From Achromobacter insolitus (GTDB taxonomy: Bacteria > Pseudomonadota > Gammaproteobacteria > Burkholderiales > Burkholderiaceae_B): a stretch of DNA of 64,000 bases. Location: assembly GCF_002209555.1 (NCBI RefSeq), contig NZ_NJIF01000003.1, positions 434,001 through 498,000 of the forward strand, read 5' to 3'. Shown in pieces: positions 52,430-63,844 of this stretch (positions are counted from its first letter, which is position 1; each line of letters starts with the position of its first letter). The notes under the pieces were generated by a model. It was not told where the DNA came from and ran no database searches. It was given only the letters and a program-made list of their open reading frames with translations. Position numbers and translations under genes: made by a program.

Positions 52430-52492
52430 CTAACCCACCATTCCAGGAATGATGGTAATAATCAGCGAAATGCGGACGGCGCGGAAATTCAT
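52430..52492 (-). CDS. ilvA leader peptide (isoleucine-rich attenuator peptide)
   Basis: A 20-residue frame, MNFRAVRISLIITIIPGMVG, with five Ile of which four are in the run LIITII, plus Val and Leu. It ends at TAG just before a terminator hairpin and ilvA. This is the classic arrangement in which ribosome stalling at Ile codons prevents the terminator from forming. AAGGAGG lies 13 bases upstream of the ATG, which is a wide spacing. Confidence 0.75.
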   Translation of the reverse strand: MNFRAVRISLIITIIPGMVG

Positions 52493-55129
<2,637 letters not shown>

Positions 55130-55155
55130 GCGCCCGCCGCGCATCGCGGCTACGA

Positions 55156-55191
55156 AAAGGCCGGCAACCCTCGGGCTGCCGGCCTTTTTTT
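55156..55191 (+). terminator. Intrinsic terminator of icd
   Basis: AAGGCCGGCA (55157-55166) pairs with TGCCGGCCTT (55177-55186), with an inner CCC/GGG, followed by a T run to 55191. The A run on the other side makes it work also for the convergent glycosyltransferase gene. Confidence 0.85.
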
Positions 55192-55198
55192 CACGAGC

Positions 55199-56800
55199 TC
55201 AACGCGGCGACGGGGCGGATGCTGCGGGGCCTCCCTCCCCGCACATGCGCTGGCGCAACGCCGGATCGATATCGATGCGCCATATTGTCCGTTTGTCGCC
55301 TGCAATCCTTGGCGCCATGCCCGCAAGAACGGGGTAGCGCGTGGCGTCATCCTTCTGGCCCCATATCCAGAATCGCGCTCCGTCCTGGGCCTGGCAGAGG
55401 CGAACGCGCAGGTCCTGCTCACCGATCAGCACGCGCTTGCCGGTCGCAGGATCGAACTTCGCCGCGTCGTACAGCTCCTTGCGCCAGTTGTCCCGCGTGG
55501 GTATTTCGGGATTCTGCCAATCATCGACGATCCAGGCGGGCTCTTGCGCGCCGGTATAGAACCCCAGGTCGAAGGGCAGACTGTGCAGCGCGATATGAAT
55601 GTCCCGCGGCCGCATCTCCGCGCGCAGCTCAGCCGTTGCCGGCCCCGCGCTGCCGCGGGGATTGATTGCCGCCACGATGATCGCCCCCACGCAGATGACG
55701 GCGGCCACCCCAACGGCGATGCCGGCGCCGCGGCGCTTGCCCGCGGCCCATGCAGGCGCGACCCGTTCGCTGATCAGGAACGCCAAGGGCGGGAACACCG
55801 GCAACACATAGCCGATGAGCTTGGAATGCGGAATAGAAAAGAACACCACCACGACCGCAATCCAGATGGCCGCAAGCCGACGCAGCCCCTGCGGGTCGGA
55901 CTCGCGCCACCACGCTGGCTTGAACAGCGGCACCGCCCAGATCGACCAAGGCAGCGCCAAGCCCGCCACAATGGGCAGATAGAACCAGAAAGGCTGCGCG
56001 TTGTTGAAGCCCCCCTGCGAAAAGCGCTCGAATTGCTGATAGACGAAGAAATACTGGTTGAAGCCGGGATAGCGCAGCTCCATCAGCCAGAACCAGGGCA
56101 CGGCCACTACGGCGAAGACCAGCAAGGCTGGCAGCCACAGCAAGGCGCGCACGCCGGGCCAATCGCGCCGCAGCAGCAGCCAGGCCAGCACAATGGAGCC
56201 CGGCAGCGCCAGGCCGATCAGCCCCTTGGCCAGCACCGCCAGCGCCGCGAGTACGCCGGTCGCCACCGACATGGCGCGGAACGGGCGCCCCTCGGCGCGC
56301 CGCAAGGCAGTGTCGGCTGCGGCCAGCACGCACAACGTAATCATGCTGGCCACCAGCATGTCCATGTTGGCGAACTGGGCGGCGCCGAAAAAGAGCGGCA
56401 TCAGCCCCAGTATCGCCACCGCCCAGCGTGCCTGCGCGGTACTGCGATAACGCGACACAAATGCGTATAGGCCGGCGCCCGCGCTCCACGCGCCCAGCAG
56501 CGACGGCAGGCGCGCGCTGAATTCGTGCACGCCGAACAAGGCGTAGCTGATCTGGGCCAGCCAGTAGTACAGCGGTGGCTTGTGGAAATACGGCATGCCA
56601 TCCAGCAACGGCACCATGGGCGAGCCGCTACGCAGCATCTCCCAGGCTACCCCTGCGTAGCGCCCCTCGTCGGGCAGGGTCAGCCAGCGCGCCCAGGCCA
56701 GCGCCCCCAGCCACAGTGCCAGGCCTCCCAACACCAGCCAGCCGGGCCAGGCCGCGCGCCGGGCCGCCGGCGCCATGGATGCGGTCATGGGGACGCTCAT
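55199..56800 (-). CDS. ArnT-like glycosyltransferase family 39 membrane protein
   Basis: 533 residues, about 12 membrane segments. GT39/GT83 motifs: the first periplasmic loop acid in LTLPDEGRYAGVAWEML and the PYFHKPPLYYWLAQISYALFG segment are hallmarks of lipid A 4-amino-4-deoxyarabinose transferase and relatives, which use undecaprenyl-phosphate sugars. A C-terminal periplasmic domain follows. It could modify lipid A or another envelope glycan. No arn biosynthesis genes are nearby, so the donor sugar is open. Confidence 0.84.
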   Translation of the reverse strand: MSVPMTASMAPAARRAAWPGWLVLGGLALWLGALAWARWLTLPDEGRYAGVAWEMLRSGSPMVPLLDGMPYFHKPPLYYWLAQISYALFGVHEFSARLPSLLGAWSAGAGLYAFVSRYRSTAQARWAVAILGLMPLFFGAAQFANMDMLVASMITLCVLAAADTALRRAEGRPFRAMSVATGVLAALAVLAKGLIGLALPGSIVLAWLLLRRDWPGVRALLWLPALLVFAVVAVPWFWLMELRYPGFNQYFFVYQQFERFSQGGFNNAQPFWFYLPIVAGLALPWSIWAVPLFKPAWWRESDPQGLRRLAAIWIAVVVVFFSIPHSKLIGYVLPVFPPLAFLISERVAPAWAAGKRRGAGIAVGVAAVICVGAIIVAAINPRGSAGPATAELRAEMRPRDIHIALHSLPFDLGFYTGAQEPAWIVDDWQNPEIPTRDNWRKELYDAAKFDPATGKRVLIGEQDLRVRLCQAQDGARFWIWGQKDDATRYPVLAGMAPRIAGDKRTIWRIDIDPALRQRMCGEGGPAASAPSPR

Positions 56801-56980
56801 GCCCGATCCTCCCGCGGCGCGAGGCGGCGCTGGACGCTGGCCACAGGGTGGGCGGGCACTGCAAAACTAAACACAAGCGACATGGGAATCCGGAAATAGC
56901 TCGGGAAAATGCAAATTTCCGGGCAGTATCGCCAGGCGCGCGTCAAGCTTTCATGAAATTTCCGCAAAAAACCGCGGCCG

Positions 56981-57778
56981 CTACGCCGGATGCAGGCGGT
57001 CCAACCTGAGCCGCCCGCGCTCGTCCGTCAGCCGGCGCATCGCGCCGTAGGCCGCGGCCATGGCCGCCATGCCGCTGGCGCCGCACAGCAGGAACATCAG
57101 CAGGATCTGGTACTTCGCGGCGTCTATCGGATCCATGCCGGCAATGATCTGTCCGGTCATGATGCCGGGTAGCGTGATGATGCCGGCGGCCGACATCTGG
57201 TTGATGCTGGGAACGATCCCTCGCCGCACGGACTCTTTCAGCAGGGAGGAAAACGCCTCGCGCACGGTCGCGCCCAGCGCCAGCCGCGCCTCGATCGCCA
57301 GCTTCTCGCGCCGGGCGCCGGACAGCACCCCGTCCAGCGCCAGACTGGCGGCGTTGAGCACGCTGCCCAGCACGATGCCGATAAGCGCAATGGTGTAGCG
57401 GGGGTCGTACCAGGGATCGGGACGCAGCGCGGTATTCAGAATGAACAGCACGGTGATGACCGTGGTGCCGGCCACCGCGATGGCGCCGACCCAGCCATTG
57501 CCATGCTGCGTCAACCTGGCCTTGGGACGCGCCGCCACTTCCCTGGCCGCCAGCGCCATCATCACCGCCACCACCAGCGCAGTCAGCCAGGGGGCGGCGT
57601 GCGCGAACACGATGCGCAGGATGTGGCCCACCAGCAGCAGTTGCACCACGGTGCGCACCGCCGCCCACAGCACCTGGCGCTGCAAGTTCAGGCGCAAGGC
57701 AAAGGAAATGCCCGCGCTGAGCAGCACCAGCAGCGAAGCGATGGCCAGATCGGAGGCCTGCAGCTTGATCACGTCCAT
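56981..57778 (-). CDS. fetB: FetB-like iron-export ABC permease (UPF0014/YbbM)
   Basis: 265 residues, about seven membrane segments. The family is diagnosed by LLSAGISFALRLNLQRQVLWAAVRTVVQLLLVGHIL, ALIGIVLGSVLNAASLALDG, EARLALGATVREAF and PSINQMSAAGIITLPGIMTGQIIAG. With FetA it exports iron and protects against peroxide stress. It overlaps the fetA gene by 10 bases. Confidence 0.87.
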   Translation of the reverse strand: MDVIKLQASDLAIASLLVLLSAGISFALRLNLQRQVLWAAVRTVVQLLLVGHILRIVFAHAAPWLTALVVAVMMALAAREVAARPKARLTQHGNGWVGAIAVAGTTVITVLFILNTALRPDPWYDPRYTIALIGIVLGSVLNAASLALDGVLSGARREKLAIEARLALGATVREAFSSLLKESVRRGIVPSINQMSAAGIITLPGIMTGQIIAGMDPIDAAKYQILLMFLLCGASGMAAMAAAYGAMRRLTDERGRLRLDRLHPA

Positions 57779-58395
57779 AACGGCTCCAGCCTGCCCTGCT
57801 CCATGCGCCAGGAACGGCGCGCCAGGCGCTCAGCCTGGGCCGGGCTATGGGTCACCATCAGCACGGCCGCGCCGCTGTCCAGATAGCGCCGCACCTCGGC
57901 TTCGACCTTGTCGGTGGCGGCCTGGTCCAGCGCGGCCGTCGGTTCGTCCAGCAGCAGCACGCGCGGCGCCAACGCCAGCGCGCGCGCAAGACCCAGGCGC
58001 TGGCGCTCTCCGGTGGAAAGTTCATTCACCAGCGCGTCCAGCTTATCGACGGACAGCCCCAGCCGTTGCATGATGGCCGCCGCCTTGGCGCGGTCCGCGA
58101 AATGCGGCGCCACCGCGTCCTCCCACCAGCCCGCCTCGGCCTGGCAATAGATGACCTTGCGGCGCCACGCATAACCTCGCATGCCGGAACGCGGCCGCCC
58201 GTCCAACAAAGCCTCGCCATGCCCTGGGTCCAGATCCGCGACCTGCCGCAGGAACAGGGATTTGCCGGATCCGGATGGCCCCATGATGGCGGCGCATTCG
58301 CCGGCGGCTAGGTCCAAGCTGGCAGGCGCCAGCCGTTCGCTGTAGATACCGCGCAGCCGGAGCAACGGGTGCGCGTCGGTAGTGATGTTCGGCAT
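57769..58395 (-). CDS. fetA: FetA-like iron-export ABC ATP-binding protein (YbbL)
   Basis: 208 residues. Walker A GPSGSGKS, signature LSTGERQRLGLARAL, Walker B VLLLDEPTAALD and switch VTHSPAQAE. The Q-loop region VIYCQAEAGWWEDAVAPHF is typical of YbbL/FetA. It energises FetB. No clear Shine-Dalgarno is seen before MPNITTDA; an in-frame ATG at 58428 is an alternative. It is divergent from the AraC-type regulator. Confidence 0.84.
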   Translation of the reverse strand: MPNITTDAHPLLRLRGIYSERLAPASLDLAAGECAAIMGPSGSGKSLFLRQVADLDPGHGEALLDGRPRSGMRGYAWRRKVIYCQAEAGWWEDAVAPHFADRAKAAAIMQRLGLSVDKLDALVNELSTGERQRLGLARALALAPRVLLLDEPTAALDQAATDKVEAEVRRYLDSGAAVLMVTHSPAQAERLARRSWRMEQGRLEPLWT

Positions 58396-58465
58396 GGGTA
58401 CAGATCTTAGACCGGCATTTGCCGCCATGAACGTTCACAATGACCGCGCCGACGCATTAAATAAA

Positions 58466-58486
58466 TGCGAATATGTTCTATTCTCA
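58466..58486. promoter_or_regulatory. Fur-like palindrome between fetAB and the AraC gene
   Basis: TGCGAATA-TGTTC-TATTCTCA: 8-bp arms with one mismatch, in an AT-rich patch. GAATA/TATTC arms fit a Fur-type or AraC-type iron operator. Confidence 0.45.
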
Positions 58487-58552
58487 TCTAAAATATGGCT
58501 CCTCCCCGCACCCAGACCTTCGGGGATTCAACCCGCAGCGCGAGCCACGCCC

Positions 58553-59515
58553 TTGAATTCATCCTTCCCTGCCGTACGGTTCACGATCGCCGATTTCAAC
58601 CGCCTGGGCAGTTCCAACGGTTTCCACTACCGTCTGCCGGGGTTCGATGCGGCGGGCGTCGACCCCGAAGCCTTCTGCATCGCCGAAGGCCGCGTCGAGG
58701 AGCATGCGATCCGCGCGGGCCAAACGCTGGTCTTGTCCGACGTGCTGGTGCATCACCACTACGAATCGACCTCCATCATGACGCCCCGCTTCTCGGCCAT
58801 CGTCATGCTGCAAGGACAGGCCCGGGCGCGCGTTGGGCGCCACGACGACCTCCGACTCGTCGCCCAGGGCGGCGTCAGCGCCGCATATGGCGATACGGTG
58901 GCCATGAACGGCAGTCATCATGCCGGGCAGCGGCTGCGCAGCGTCAACCTGTCATTGCGCGAACCAGATGACGCGGACGACGATCCGATCAGCGACCAGA
59001 TCCGCAAGGCCCTGCGCACCCCCGCCTTCCGGCTGCGGCCATGGCAGGTGCAGGCGCACCTGGCGCAGGCGCTTGAGCACTTGCTGGAATGCCGCTGGGA
59101 CGATCCGCTGCGCGCCATGTTGCGCGAGGCCGTGGGCGCGCAACTGCTCGCGCATGCATTGGCTGCGATGGACCAGCGAACGCCCGAAATCGGCGCGGTA
59201 TCGCCGCGCGACCGCCGCTTGCTGGAGCGCGTGCGCGAACGGCTGCACAGCGCGCCGGGCGAGGAACACACGCTGGACGAATTGGCAAAACTCGCCTGCA
59301 TGAGTCCCAGCACCCTGCGCGCCAAGTTCCGCGCCGCCTATCAGTGCTCCGTATTTTCCTGGCTGCGCGAACGCCGCCTGGAGGTCGCCCGCGAGCAATT
59401 GGCGCGGGGCTGCAGCGTGCAGCAGGTGGCCCATTGCGCGGGTTACCGGCACGCCACCAACTTTGCCACGGCGTTCCGCGAGCGCTATGGCGTCGCTCCC
59501 AGCGACCTGGGCTGA
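58553..59515 (+). CDS. AraC-family regulator (PchR/AlcR-like)
   Basis: 320 residues from TTG58553. The C-terminal double HTH reads HTLDELAKLACMSPSTLRAKFRAAYQCSVFSWLRERRLEVAREQLARG and QQVAHCAGYRHATNFATAFRERYGVAPSDL, as in siderophore regulators PchR, AlcR and YbtA. The frame extends upstream to ATG58382 and ATG58427, but those cross the Fur-like site and lack family sequence, so I prefer the TTG even though it has no clear Shine-Dalgarno. It probably activates the downstream receptor when the ferric siderophore is sensed. Confidence 0.8.
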   Translation: MNSSFPAVRFTIADFNRLGSSNGFHYRLPGFDAAGVDPEAFCIAEGRVEEHAIRAGQTLVLSDVLVHHHYESTSIMTPRFSAIVMLQGQARARVGRHDDLRLVAQGGVSAAYGDTVAMNGSHHAGQRLRSVNLSLREPDDADDDPISDQIRKALRTPAFRLRPWQVQAHLAQALEHLLECRWDDPLRAMLREAVGAQLLAHALAAMDQRTPEIGAVSPRDRRLLERVRERLHSAPGEEHTLDELAKLACMSPSTLRAKFRAAYQCSVFSWLRERRLEVAREQLARGCSVQQVAHCAGYRHATNFATAFRERYGVAPSDLG

Positions 59516-59597
59516 GCAGCGTTGCGCCGCGCGCACGCGCCGGCGGCATTCAGCATACGCATCGCATCCTCCCGCATACGTTCAAGCCTTCAGCAAA

Positions 59598-59616
59598 AAC
59601 AATAATTCTCATTGCT
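59598..59616. promoter_or_regulatory. Fur box upstream of the siderophore receptor
   Basis: AACAATAATTCTCATTGCT matches the 19-bp Fur consensus at 11 positions, including AATTCTCATT on one side. It lies 27 bases upstream of the receptor ATG. Confidence 0.6.
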
Positions 59617-59642
59617 AGATCTTTCAGCTGGAGTTCGTCGTC

Positions 59643-61877
59643 ATGCCCTTTGTGCCTCCCCCGCCACGCGCGCTCATGCGCCGGGCGAATATGCTTGCCC
59701 TGGCCCTCCAGGCCTCCCTGCTGTCCTCGCCGCTGACATACCACACCGCCGGCAGCGCACAGTCCGCAGCTTCGGCCGCCCAGACCGCGTCCGCCCAGCC
59801 AGAGGCCGCCGAACTCCCAGCCGTCACGGTCAGGGGCGCCGGCCTACCTGGCACCACCGAAGGCACCCACGCCTACAACACCGAGGCCATGAGCACCGCA
59901 ACCGGCCTGACGCTGTCACCGCGGGAAACGCCGCAATCGGTCAGCGTGGTGACGCGGCAGCAGATCGAAGACCAGGGCTTGCAGGACACCGGTTCCATCC
60001 TGGGCAGCGCCCCCGGCATTTCCGTCACGCGCAGCGACAGCAATCGCCTGTCCTTCTCCTCGCGCGGCTTCGCGATCGACAATTTCCAGTTCGACGGCCT
60101 GAATGCGCCCATCCTCAGCCAATGGAACTACGGTTCCACCGACATCGATGCCGCCATCTACGATCGCGTGGAAATCGTGCGCGGCGCCACCGGCCTGATG
60201 ACCGGCTCGGGCAACCCCTCCGCCGCAGTCAACTTCGTCCGCAAGAAGCCCCTGCGCGAATTCACGCTGGCGGGCAGCGCCAGCGCCGGCAGTTGGGACT
60301 ACGTGCGCGGCGACGCCGACCTCTCTGTGTCGTTGACGGAAAATGGACGCATCCGCTCGCGCTTCGTTGCCGCCTACAGCCAGGGCGACAGCTACGTCAC
60401 GTTCCTGGATTCGCGCAAACGCACGCTATACGGCGTCATCAGCGCCGATCTCACGCCCGACACGCAGCTCACCGTCGGCATGGAGTACATGCGCAACCAG
60501 AGCAACGGCTTCGGCAGCGGCTTCCCGTTGTTCTATTCGGATGGCTCGCGCACCGACTTCAACCGGTCGGTGGCCAACAACACGCGCTGGGCGCGCATCG
60601 ATACCGAATCGACCACCACCTTCGTGGACCTGAGCCACCGCTTCGCCAATGACTGGACGGCGCGCGCCGCCTATAGCCACAACGACGGCGAGTACCGCAT
60701 GAAGCAGCTTTACCGCGGCGGCTATCCGGACCGGACCACGGGCACGGGCATGAGCAGCAGCTTCAACAACTATGACGGAGAGCGCTCGCGCGACGATATC
60801 AACCTGACACTGTCGGGCCCGTTCCAGCTGTTCGGCCGCAAGCACGAACTAGCCCTGGGCTGGATGAGCGTGGACGACCACAGCGACATCGGCCAATACC
60901 TCATGACCGGCGCCAAGCCCGCCATCGGCAGCTTCTTCGACTGGCGCCAGGACCATATCGCCGAACCGAGCTGGTCCAGTCGCAAGACGCCAGCGGACGA
61001 CATGCGGGTCAAGCAGACCGGAACCTACGCCGTGGGTCGATTTTCGCTGGCCGATCCGCTGCATCTGATCGTGGGCGGACGCTGGAGCAATTGGGAGACG
61101 AACCAGACCTACTTCGGCACCAAGCGCCAGTACAAGATCAACGACCAGTTCACGCCGTACGCAGGCCTGATCTACGACATCGACGAGACGTACACCGCCT
61201 ACGCCAGCTATACCGAGATTTTCCAGCCGCAGAATGCGCGTTCGCCCAGCGGTTCCATTCTGCCGCCCATCGACGGCAAGAGTTACGAGATCGGCCTGAA
61301 GGCTTCCTACCTGGACGGTCTGCTGGACGCGGCCGTGTCGCTGTACCAGACGCGTCAGAACAACCTGGCCCAGGCCATTCCCGGCGTATCGGTGATAGGC
61401 ATGCCTGGCACGCAGGCCTATCGCGCGGCATCTGGCGCTAAGGTCGAAGGCGTCGAACTGGAAACCACCGGGCAGATCATGCCCAACTGGAACATCGCGG
61501 CCAGCTACACGCACTTCACCGCCAAGGACGCCGACGGCAAGGCCATCAACACCAGCCATCCGCGCAGCCTCTTCAAACTCTATAGCACCTATCGCCTGCC
61601 CGGTAACCTGAACCGCCTGACGGTAGGCGGCGGCATGGACTGGCAGAGCCGCATGTACCAGTCCGCCCCCAGCCCGCGCGGCAACGTGGAGGTCCAGCAA
61701 GGGAGCTACATGCTCGTGAACCTGATGGCGCGGTACGAGTTCAGCAAGCAAGTCTCGGCCACGCTCAACGTGAACAACCTGTTCGACAAGAAGTACTACG
61801 ACCAGATCGGCTTTTTCAGCCAGGGTTGGTGGGGGGCGCCGCGCAACGTTATGCTGACGCTCCGAGCGCAGTACTGA
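59643..61877 (+). CDS. TonB-dependent ferric-siderophore receptor (FauA/FpvA-like)
   Basis: 744 residues. Signal region to about residue 45, TonB box LPAVTVRG, then the plug domain (RETPQSVSVVTRQQIEDQGLQDTGSIL; YDRVEIVRGATGLMTGSGNPSAAVNFVRKKP) and a 22-strand barrel ending in NVNNLFDKKYYDQIGFFSQGWWGAPRNVMLTLRAQY. Length and motifs fit hydroxamate receptors such as FauA and FoxA. GGAG lies nine bases before the ATG. Under a Fur box and beside an AlcR-like gene, it probably imports a ferric siderophore; no biosynthesis genes are seen. Confidence 0.91.
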   Translation: MPFVPPPPRALMRRANMLALALQASLLSSPLTYHTAGSAQSAASAAQTASAQPEAAELPAVTVRGAGLPGTTEGTHAYNTEAMSTATGLTLSPRETPQSVSVVTRQQIEDQGLQDTGSILGSAPGISVTRSDSNRLSFSSRGFAIDNFQFDGLNAPILSQWNYGSTDIDAAIYDRVEIVRGATGLMTGSGNPSAAVNFVRKKPLREFTLAGSASAGSWDYVRGDADLSVSLTENGRIRSRFVAAYSQGDSYVTFLDSRKRTLYGVISADLTPDTQLTVGMEYMRNQSNGFGSGFPLFYSDGSRTDFNRSVANNTRWARIDTESTTTFVDLSHRFANDWTARAAYSHNDGEYRMKQLYRGGYPDRTTGTGMSSSFNNYDGERSRDDINLTLSGPFQLFGRKHELALGWMSVDDHSDIGQYLMTGAKPAIGSFFDWRQDHIAEPSWSSRKTPADDMRVKQTGTYAVGRFSLADPLHLIVGGRWSNWETNQTYFGTKRQYKINDQFTPYAGLIYDIDETYTAYASYTEIFQPQNARSPSGSILPPIDGKSYEIGLKASYLDGLLDAAVSLYQTRQNNLAQAIPGVSVIGMPGTQAYRAASGAKVEGVELETTGQIMPNWNIAASYTHFTAKDADGKAINTSHPRSLFKLYSTYRLPGNLNRLTVGGGMDWQSRMYQSAPSPRGNVEVQQGSYMLVNLMARYEFSKQVSATLNVNNLFDKKYYDQIGFFSQGWWGAPRNVMLTLRAQY

Positions 61878-61925
61878 TCGGGGAATCCGCCGGCACGCCG
61901 CCCTGCCTGCCGGCCGCAGCATCCG

Positions 61926-62200
61926 ACGTCGAATTGTGGATCGGCGGCAGCATAACCGACTACGGACCAGAGGGCTTTACCTCCACCGCCAGGTACTACG
62001 CGAAGAAAGAGTCCTTGTTGATTGCCATCTTCATACCCAAGGCAATGGCAGCGGCCTCTCCGCAGGAGCGTCCGGACCAGGTCGTGCAGGGCTGGCTGGC
62101 TGAGGGCTTCAGTGCCGTCAAGCTCCCGCGCGGCGCCCAGAAGCTGCCTCTTCCGCTTATTGCGGAGACGGTCCGCTCTTCCTTGGGCATCGTCCCGTAG
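61926..62200 (+). pseudogene. Gene remnant lacking a start
   Basis: Right after the receptor stop a frame with coding-like composition ends at TAG62200. It reads VELWIGGSITDYGPEGFTS, ARYYAKKESLLIAIFIPKAM, ERPDQVVQGWLAEGFSAVKLP and PLIAETVRSSLG. There is no in-frame ATG before residue 40 or so, and upstream it runs into the receptor gene in another frame. It looks like the C-terminal part of a protein whose 5' end was lost. I do not recognise the family; a TTG start at about 61935 giving a small protein is the alternative. Confidence 0.45.
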
Positions 62201-62221
62201 TGACCGGAACGGCCGTGAAAT

Positions 62222-62244
62222 GAAAAAGCCCGCCTGAGCGGGCT
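62222..62244 (-). terminator. Intrinsic terminator of the amino-acid ABC operon
   Basis: On the minus strand AGCCCGC, loop TCAG, GCGGGCT, then TTTTTC. It lies 22 bases after the stop of the ATP-binding gene. Confidence 0.8.
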
Positions 62245-62265
62245 GTTCCCTGCAAGGCCGGCGCC

Positions 62266-63060
62266 TCAGAGCATGTGCGCCAGGAACTCGCGGCTGCGAG
62301 CCTCGCGCGGCGCGCGGAAGAAGTCGGCCGAGGGCGCTTCCTCGATGATGCGGCCCTCGTCCATGAAAATGACCCGGTGCGCGACTTCGCGCGCGAAGCC
62401 CATTTCATGGGTGACGACCAACATGGTCATGCGCTCGTCGGCCAACTGCTTCATGGTGCGCAGGACTTCGCCCGTCAGTTCGGGGTCCAGCGCCGAGGTG
62501 GGCTCGTCGAACAACATGATGTCGGGCTCCATGGCCAGCGCGCGGGCGATCGCCACCCGCTGCTTCTGGCCGCCGGACAGGCGCGTCGGATAGTTGTCGC
62601 GCTTGTTCAGCAAGCCGACCTTGCGCAGCAGTTCCTCCGCCTTGGGAATGATCTGCGCGCGCGTCATACCCTTCACGGTGACCGGCGCTTCGATGATGTT
62701 CTGCAGCACGGTCATGTGCGGGAACAGGTTGAACGACTGGAACACCATGCCCATTTTGCGGCAGATGCGGCGCACGTCCGCGTCGCTGGCGTACTGGCTG
62801 CGCCCGCCGGCCACGGCCCGGGCCATGGCTTCGCCTTCGATCTCGATGCTGCCTTCGTCTATGGTTTCCAGGTGGTTCAGGCAACGCAGGAAGGTGCTCT
62901 TGCCGGAACCGGACGGTCCGATCACGGCGACCACTTCGCCTTGGCCCAGGGTAAGAGAAACCCGGTCCAGCACGCGGTTGGAGCCGAACGACTTGATGAT
63001 GTCGCGCGCCTCGATCATGACGGGGCGCGTGGACGGGGAATTACTGGTCATATTTGGCAT
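62266..63060 (-). CDS. Polar amino-acid ABC transporter ATP-binding protein (GlnQ/HisP-type)
   Basis: 264 residues. Walker [11 protein letters not shown]-loop [19 protein letters not shown], signature [15 protein letters not shown], Walker [16 protein letters not shown] and switch [22 protein letters not shown], all classical for the PAAT family. The ATG at 63060 overlaps the permease end by 20 bases; MTSN at 63051 is an alternative start. It is the last gene of the operon. Confidence 0.92.
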   Translation of the reverse strand: MPNMTSNSPSTRPVMIEARDIIKSFGSNRVLDRVSLTLGQGEVVAVIGPSGSGKSTFLRCLNHLETIDEGSIEIEGEAMARAVAGGRSQYASDADVRRICRKMGMVFQSFNLFPHMTVLQNIIEAPVTVKGMTRAQIIPKAEELLRKVGLLNKRDNYPTRLSGGQKQRVAIARALAMEPDIMLFDEPTSALDPELTGEVLRTMKQLADERMTMLVVTHEMGFAREVAHRVIFMDEGRIIEEAPSADFFRAPREARSREFLAHML

Positions 63061-63694
63061 AGCGCTTTTCCATATGCTGGAAGAACCACGTCAGGACCAG
63101 CGTCATGATGAGATAGAAGGCGGCGGCGACCAGGAACGGCGTGGTGGTGAAATCACGCTGCACGATGCCGCGCGCCGTGCGCAGGATGTCGTTGAGCGCC
63201 AGCACGTAAATGAGCGACGTATCCTTGACCAGGGTGATGGTCTCGTTGCTCATGGGCGGCAGTACCCGCTGCACCATCTGCGGCAGCACGATGCGGCGCA
63301 GGGTCTGCAGATAGGTCATGCCCAAGACCTTGCTGCCTTCGTATTGGCCACGGTCCACCGACTGGATGCCCGCGCGGAAGATCTCGGCGAAATAGGCGGC
63401 ATAGTTCAGCGCGAAAGCCACTACGGCTGCCGGGAAATCCGGCAGGCGCACGCCGATGACGGGCACGAACGGCAGCGCAAAGTAGATGAACAGCATCTGC
63501 AGCATCAACGGCGTGCCGCGCATGAGCCAGATGTAGCCGTTGACCAGATTGCTCGCCAGCCGCCATTTCGAGATCCGTACCAGCGCCAGCACCAGCCCCA
63601 GCGGGACCGCCAGCGCCAGCGTGATGAAAAACAGCGTCAAGGTGACTTTTGCGCCTTGCGCCAAGGGTCCCAATAGGGAGAGTACGTAGTCCAT
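63041..63694 (-). CDS. Polar amino-acid ABC transporter permease (HisM/GlnP-type)
   Basis: 217 residues, about five membrane segments. The PAAT permease family is shown by [65 protein letters not shown] (EAA loop) and [16 protein letters not shown]. The start MDYVLSLLG is the family's usual N terminus; a TTG at 63739 would add an atypical extension. Confidence 0.91.
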   Translation of the reverse strand: MDYVLSLLGPLAQGAKVTLTLFFITLALAVPLGLVLALVRISKWRLASNLVNGYIWLMRGTPLMLQMLFIYFALPFVPVIGVRLPDFPAAVVAFALNYAAYFAEIFRAGIQSVDRGQYEGSKVLGMTYLQTLRRIVLPQMVQRVLPPMSNETITLVKDTSLIYVLALNDILRTARGIVQRDFTTTPFLVAAAFYLIMTLVLTWFFQHMEKRYAKYDQ

Positions 63695-63755
63695 GCGGTG
63701 GGTTCGCGCCGTCAGGGCCTGCAAGAGGCGCCAAGGCAAGATCGATTCATGAGTA

Positions 63756-63788
63756 AGCCCGCCTGGCGCGTCGGCGCCTCGGCGGGCT
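63756..63788. other. Stem-loop between binding-protein and permease genes
   Basis: AGCCCGCC (63756-63763) pairs with GGCGGGCT (63781-63788), with an inner GGCGC/GCGCC. There is no U-tract. In amino-acid ABC operons such hairpins often protect the binding-protein mRNA and lower permease expression. Confidence 0.45.
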
Positions 63789-63844
63789 GTGCGGAATACA
63801 GGGCCGGGCGCCCGGGCCGGCCGGCCGCGGGCGCCGCTGCCCCC

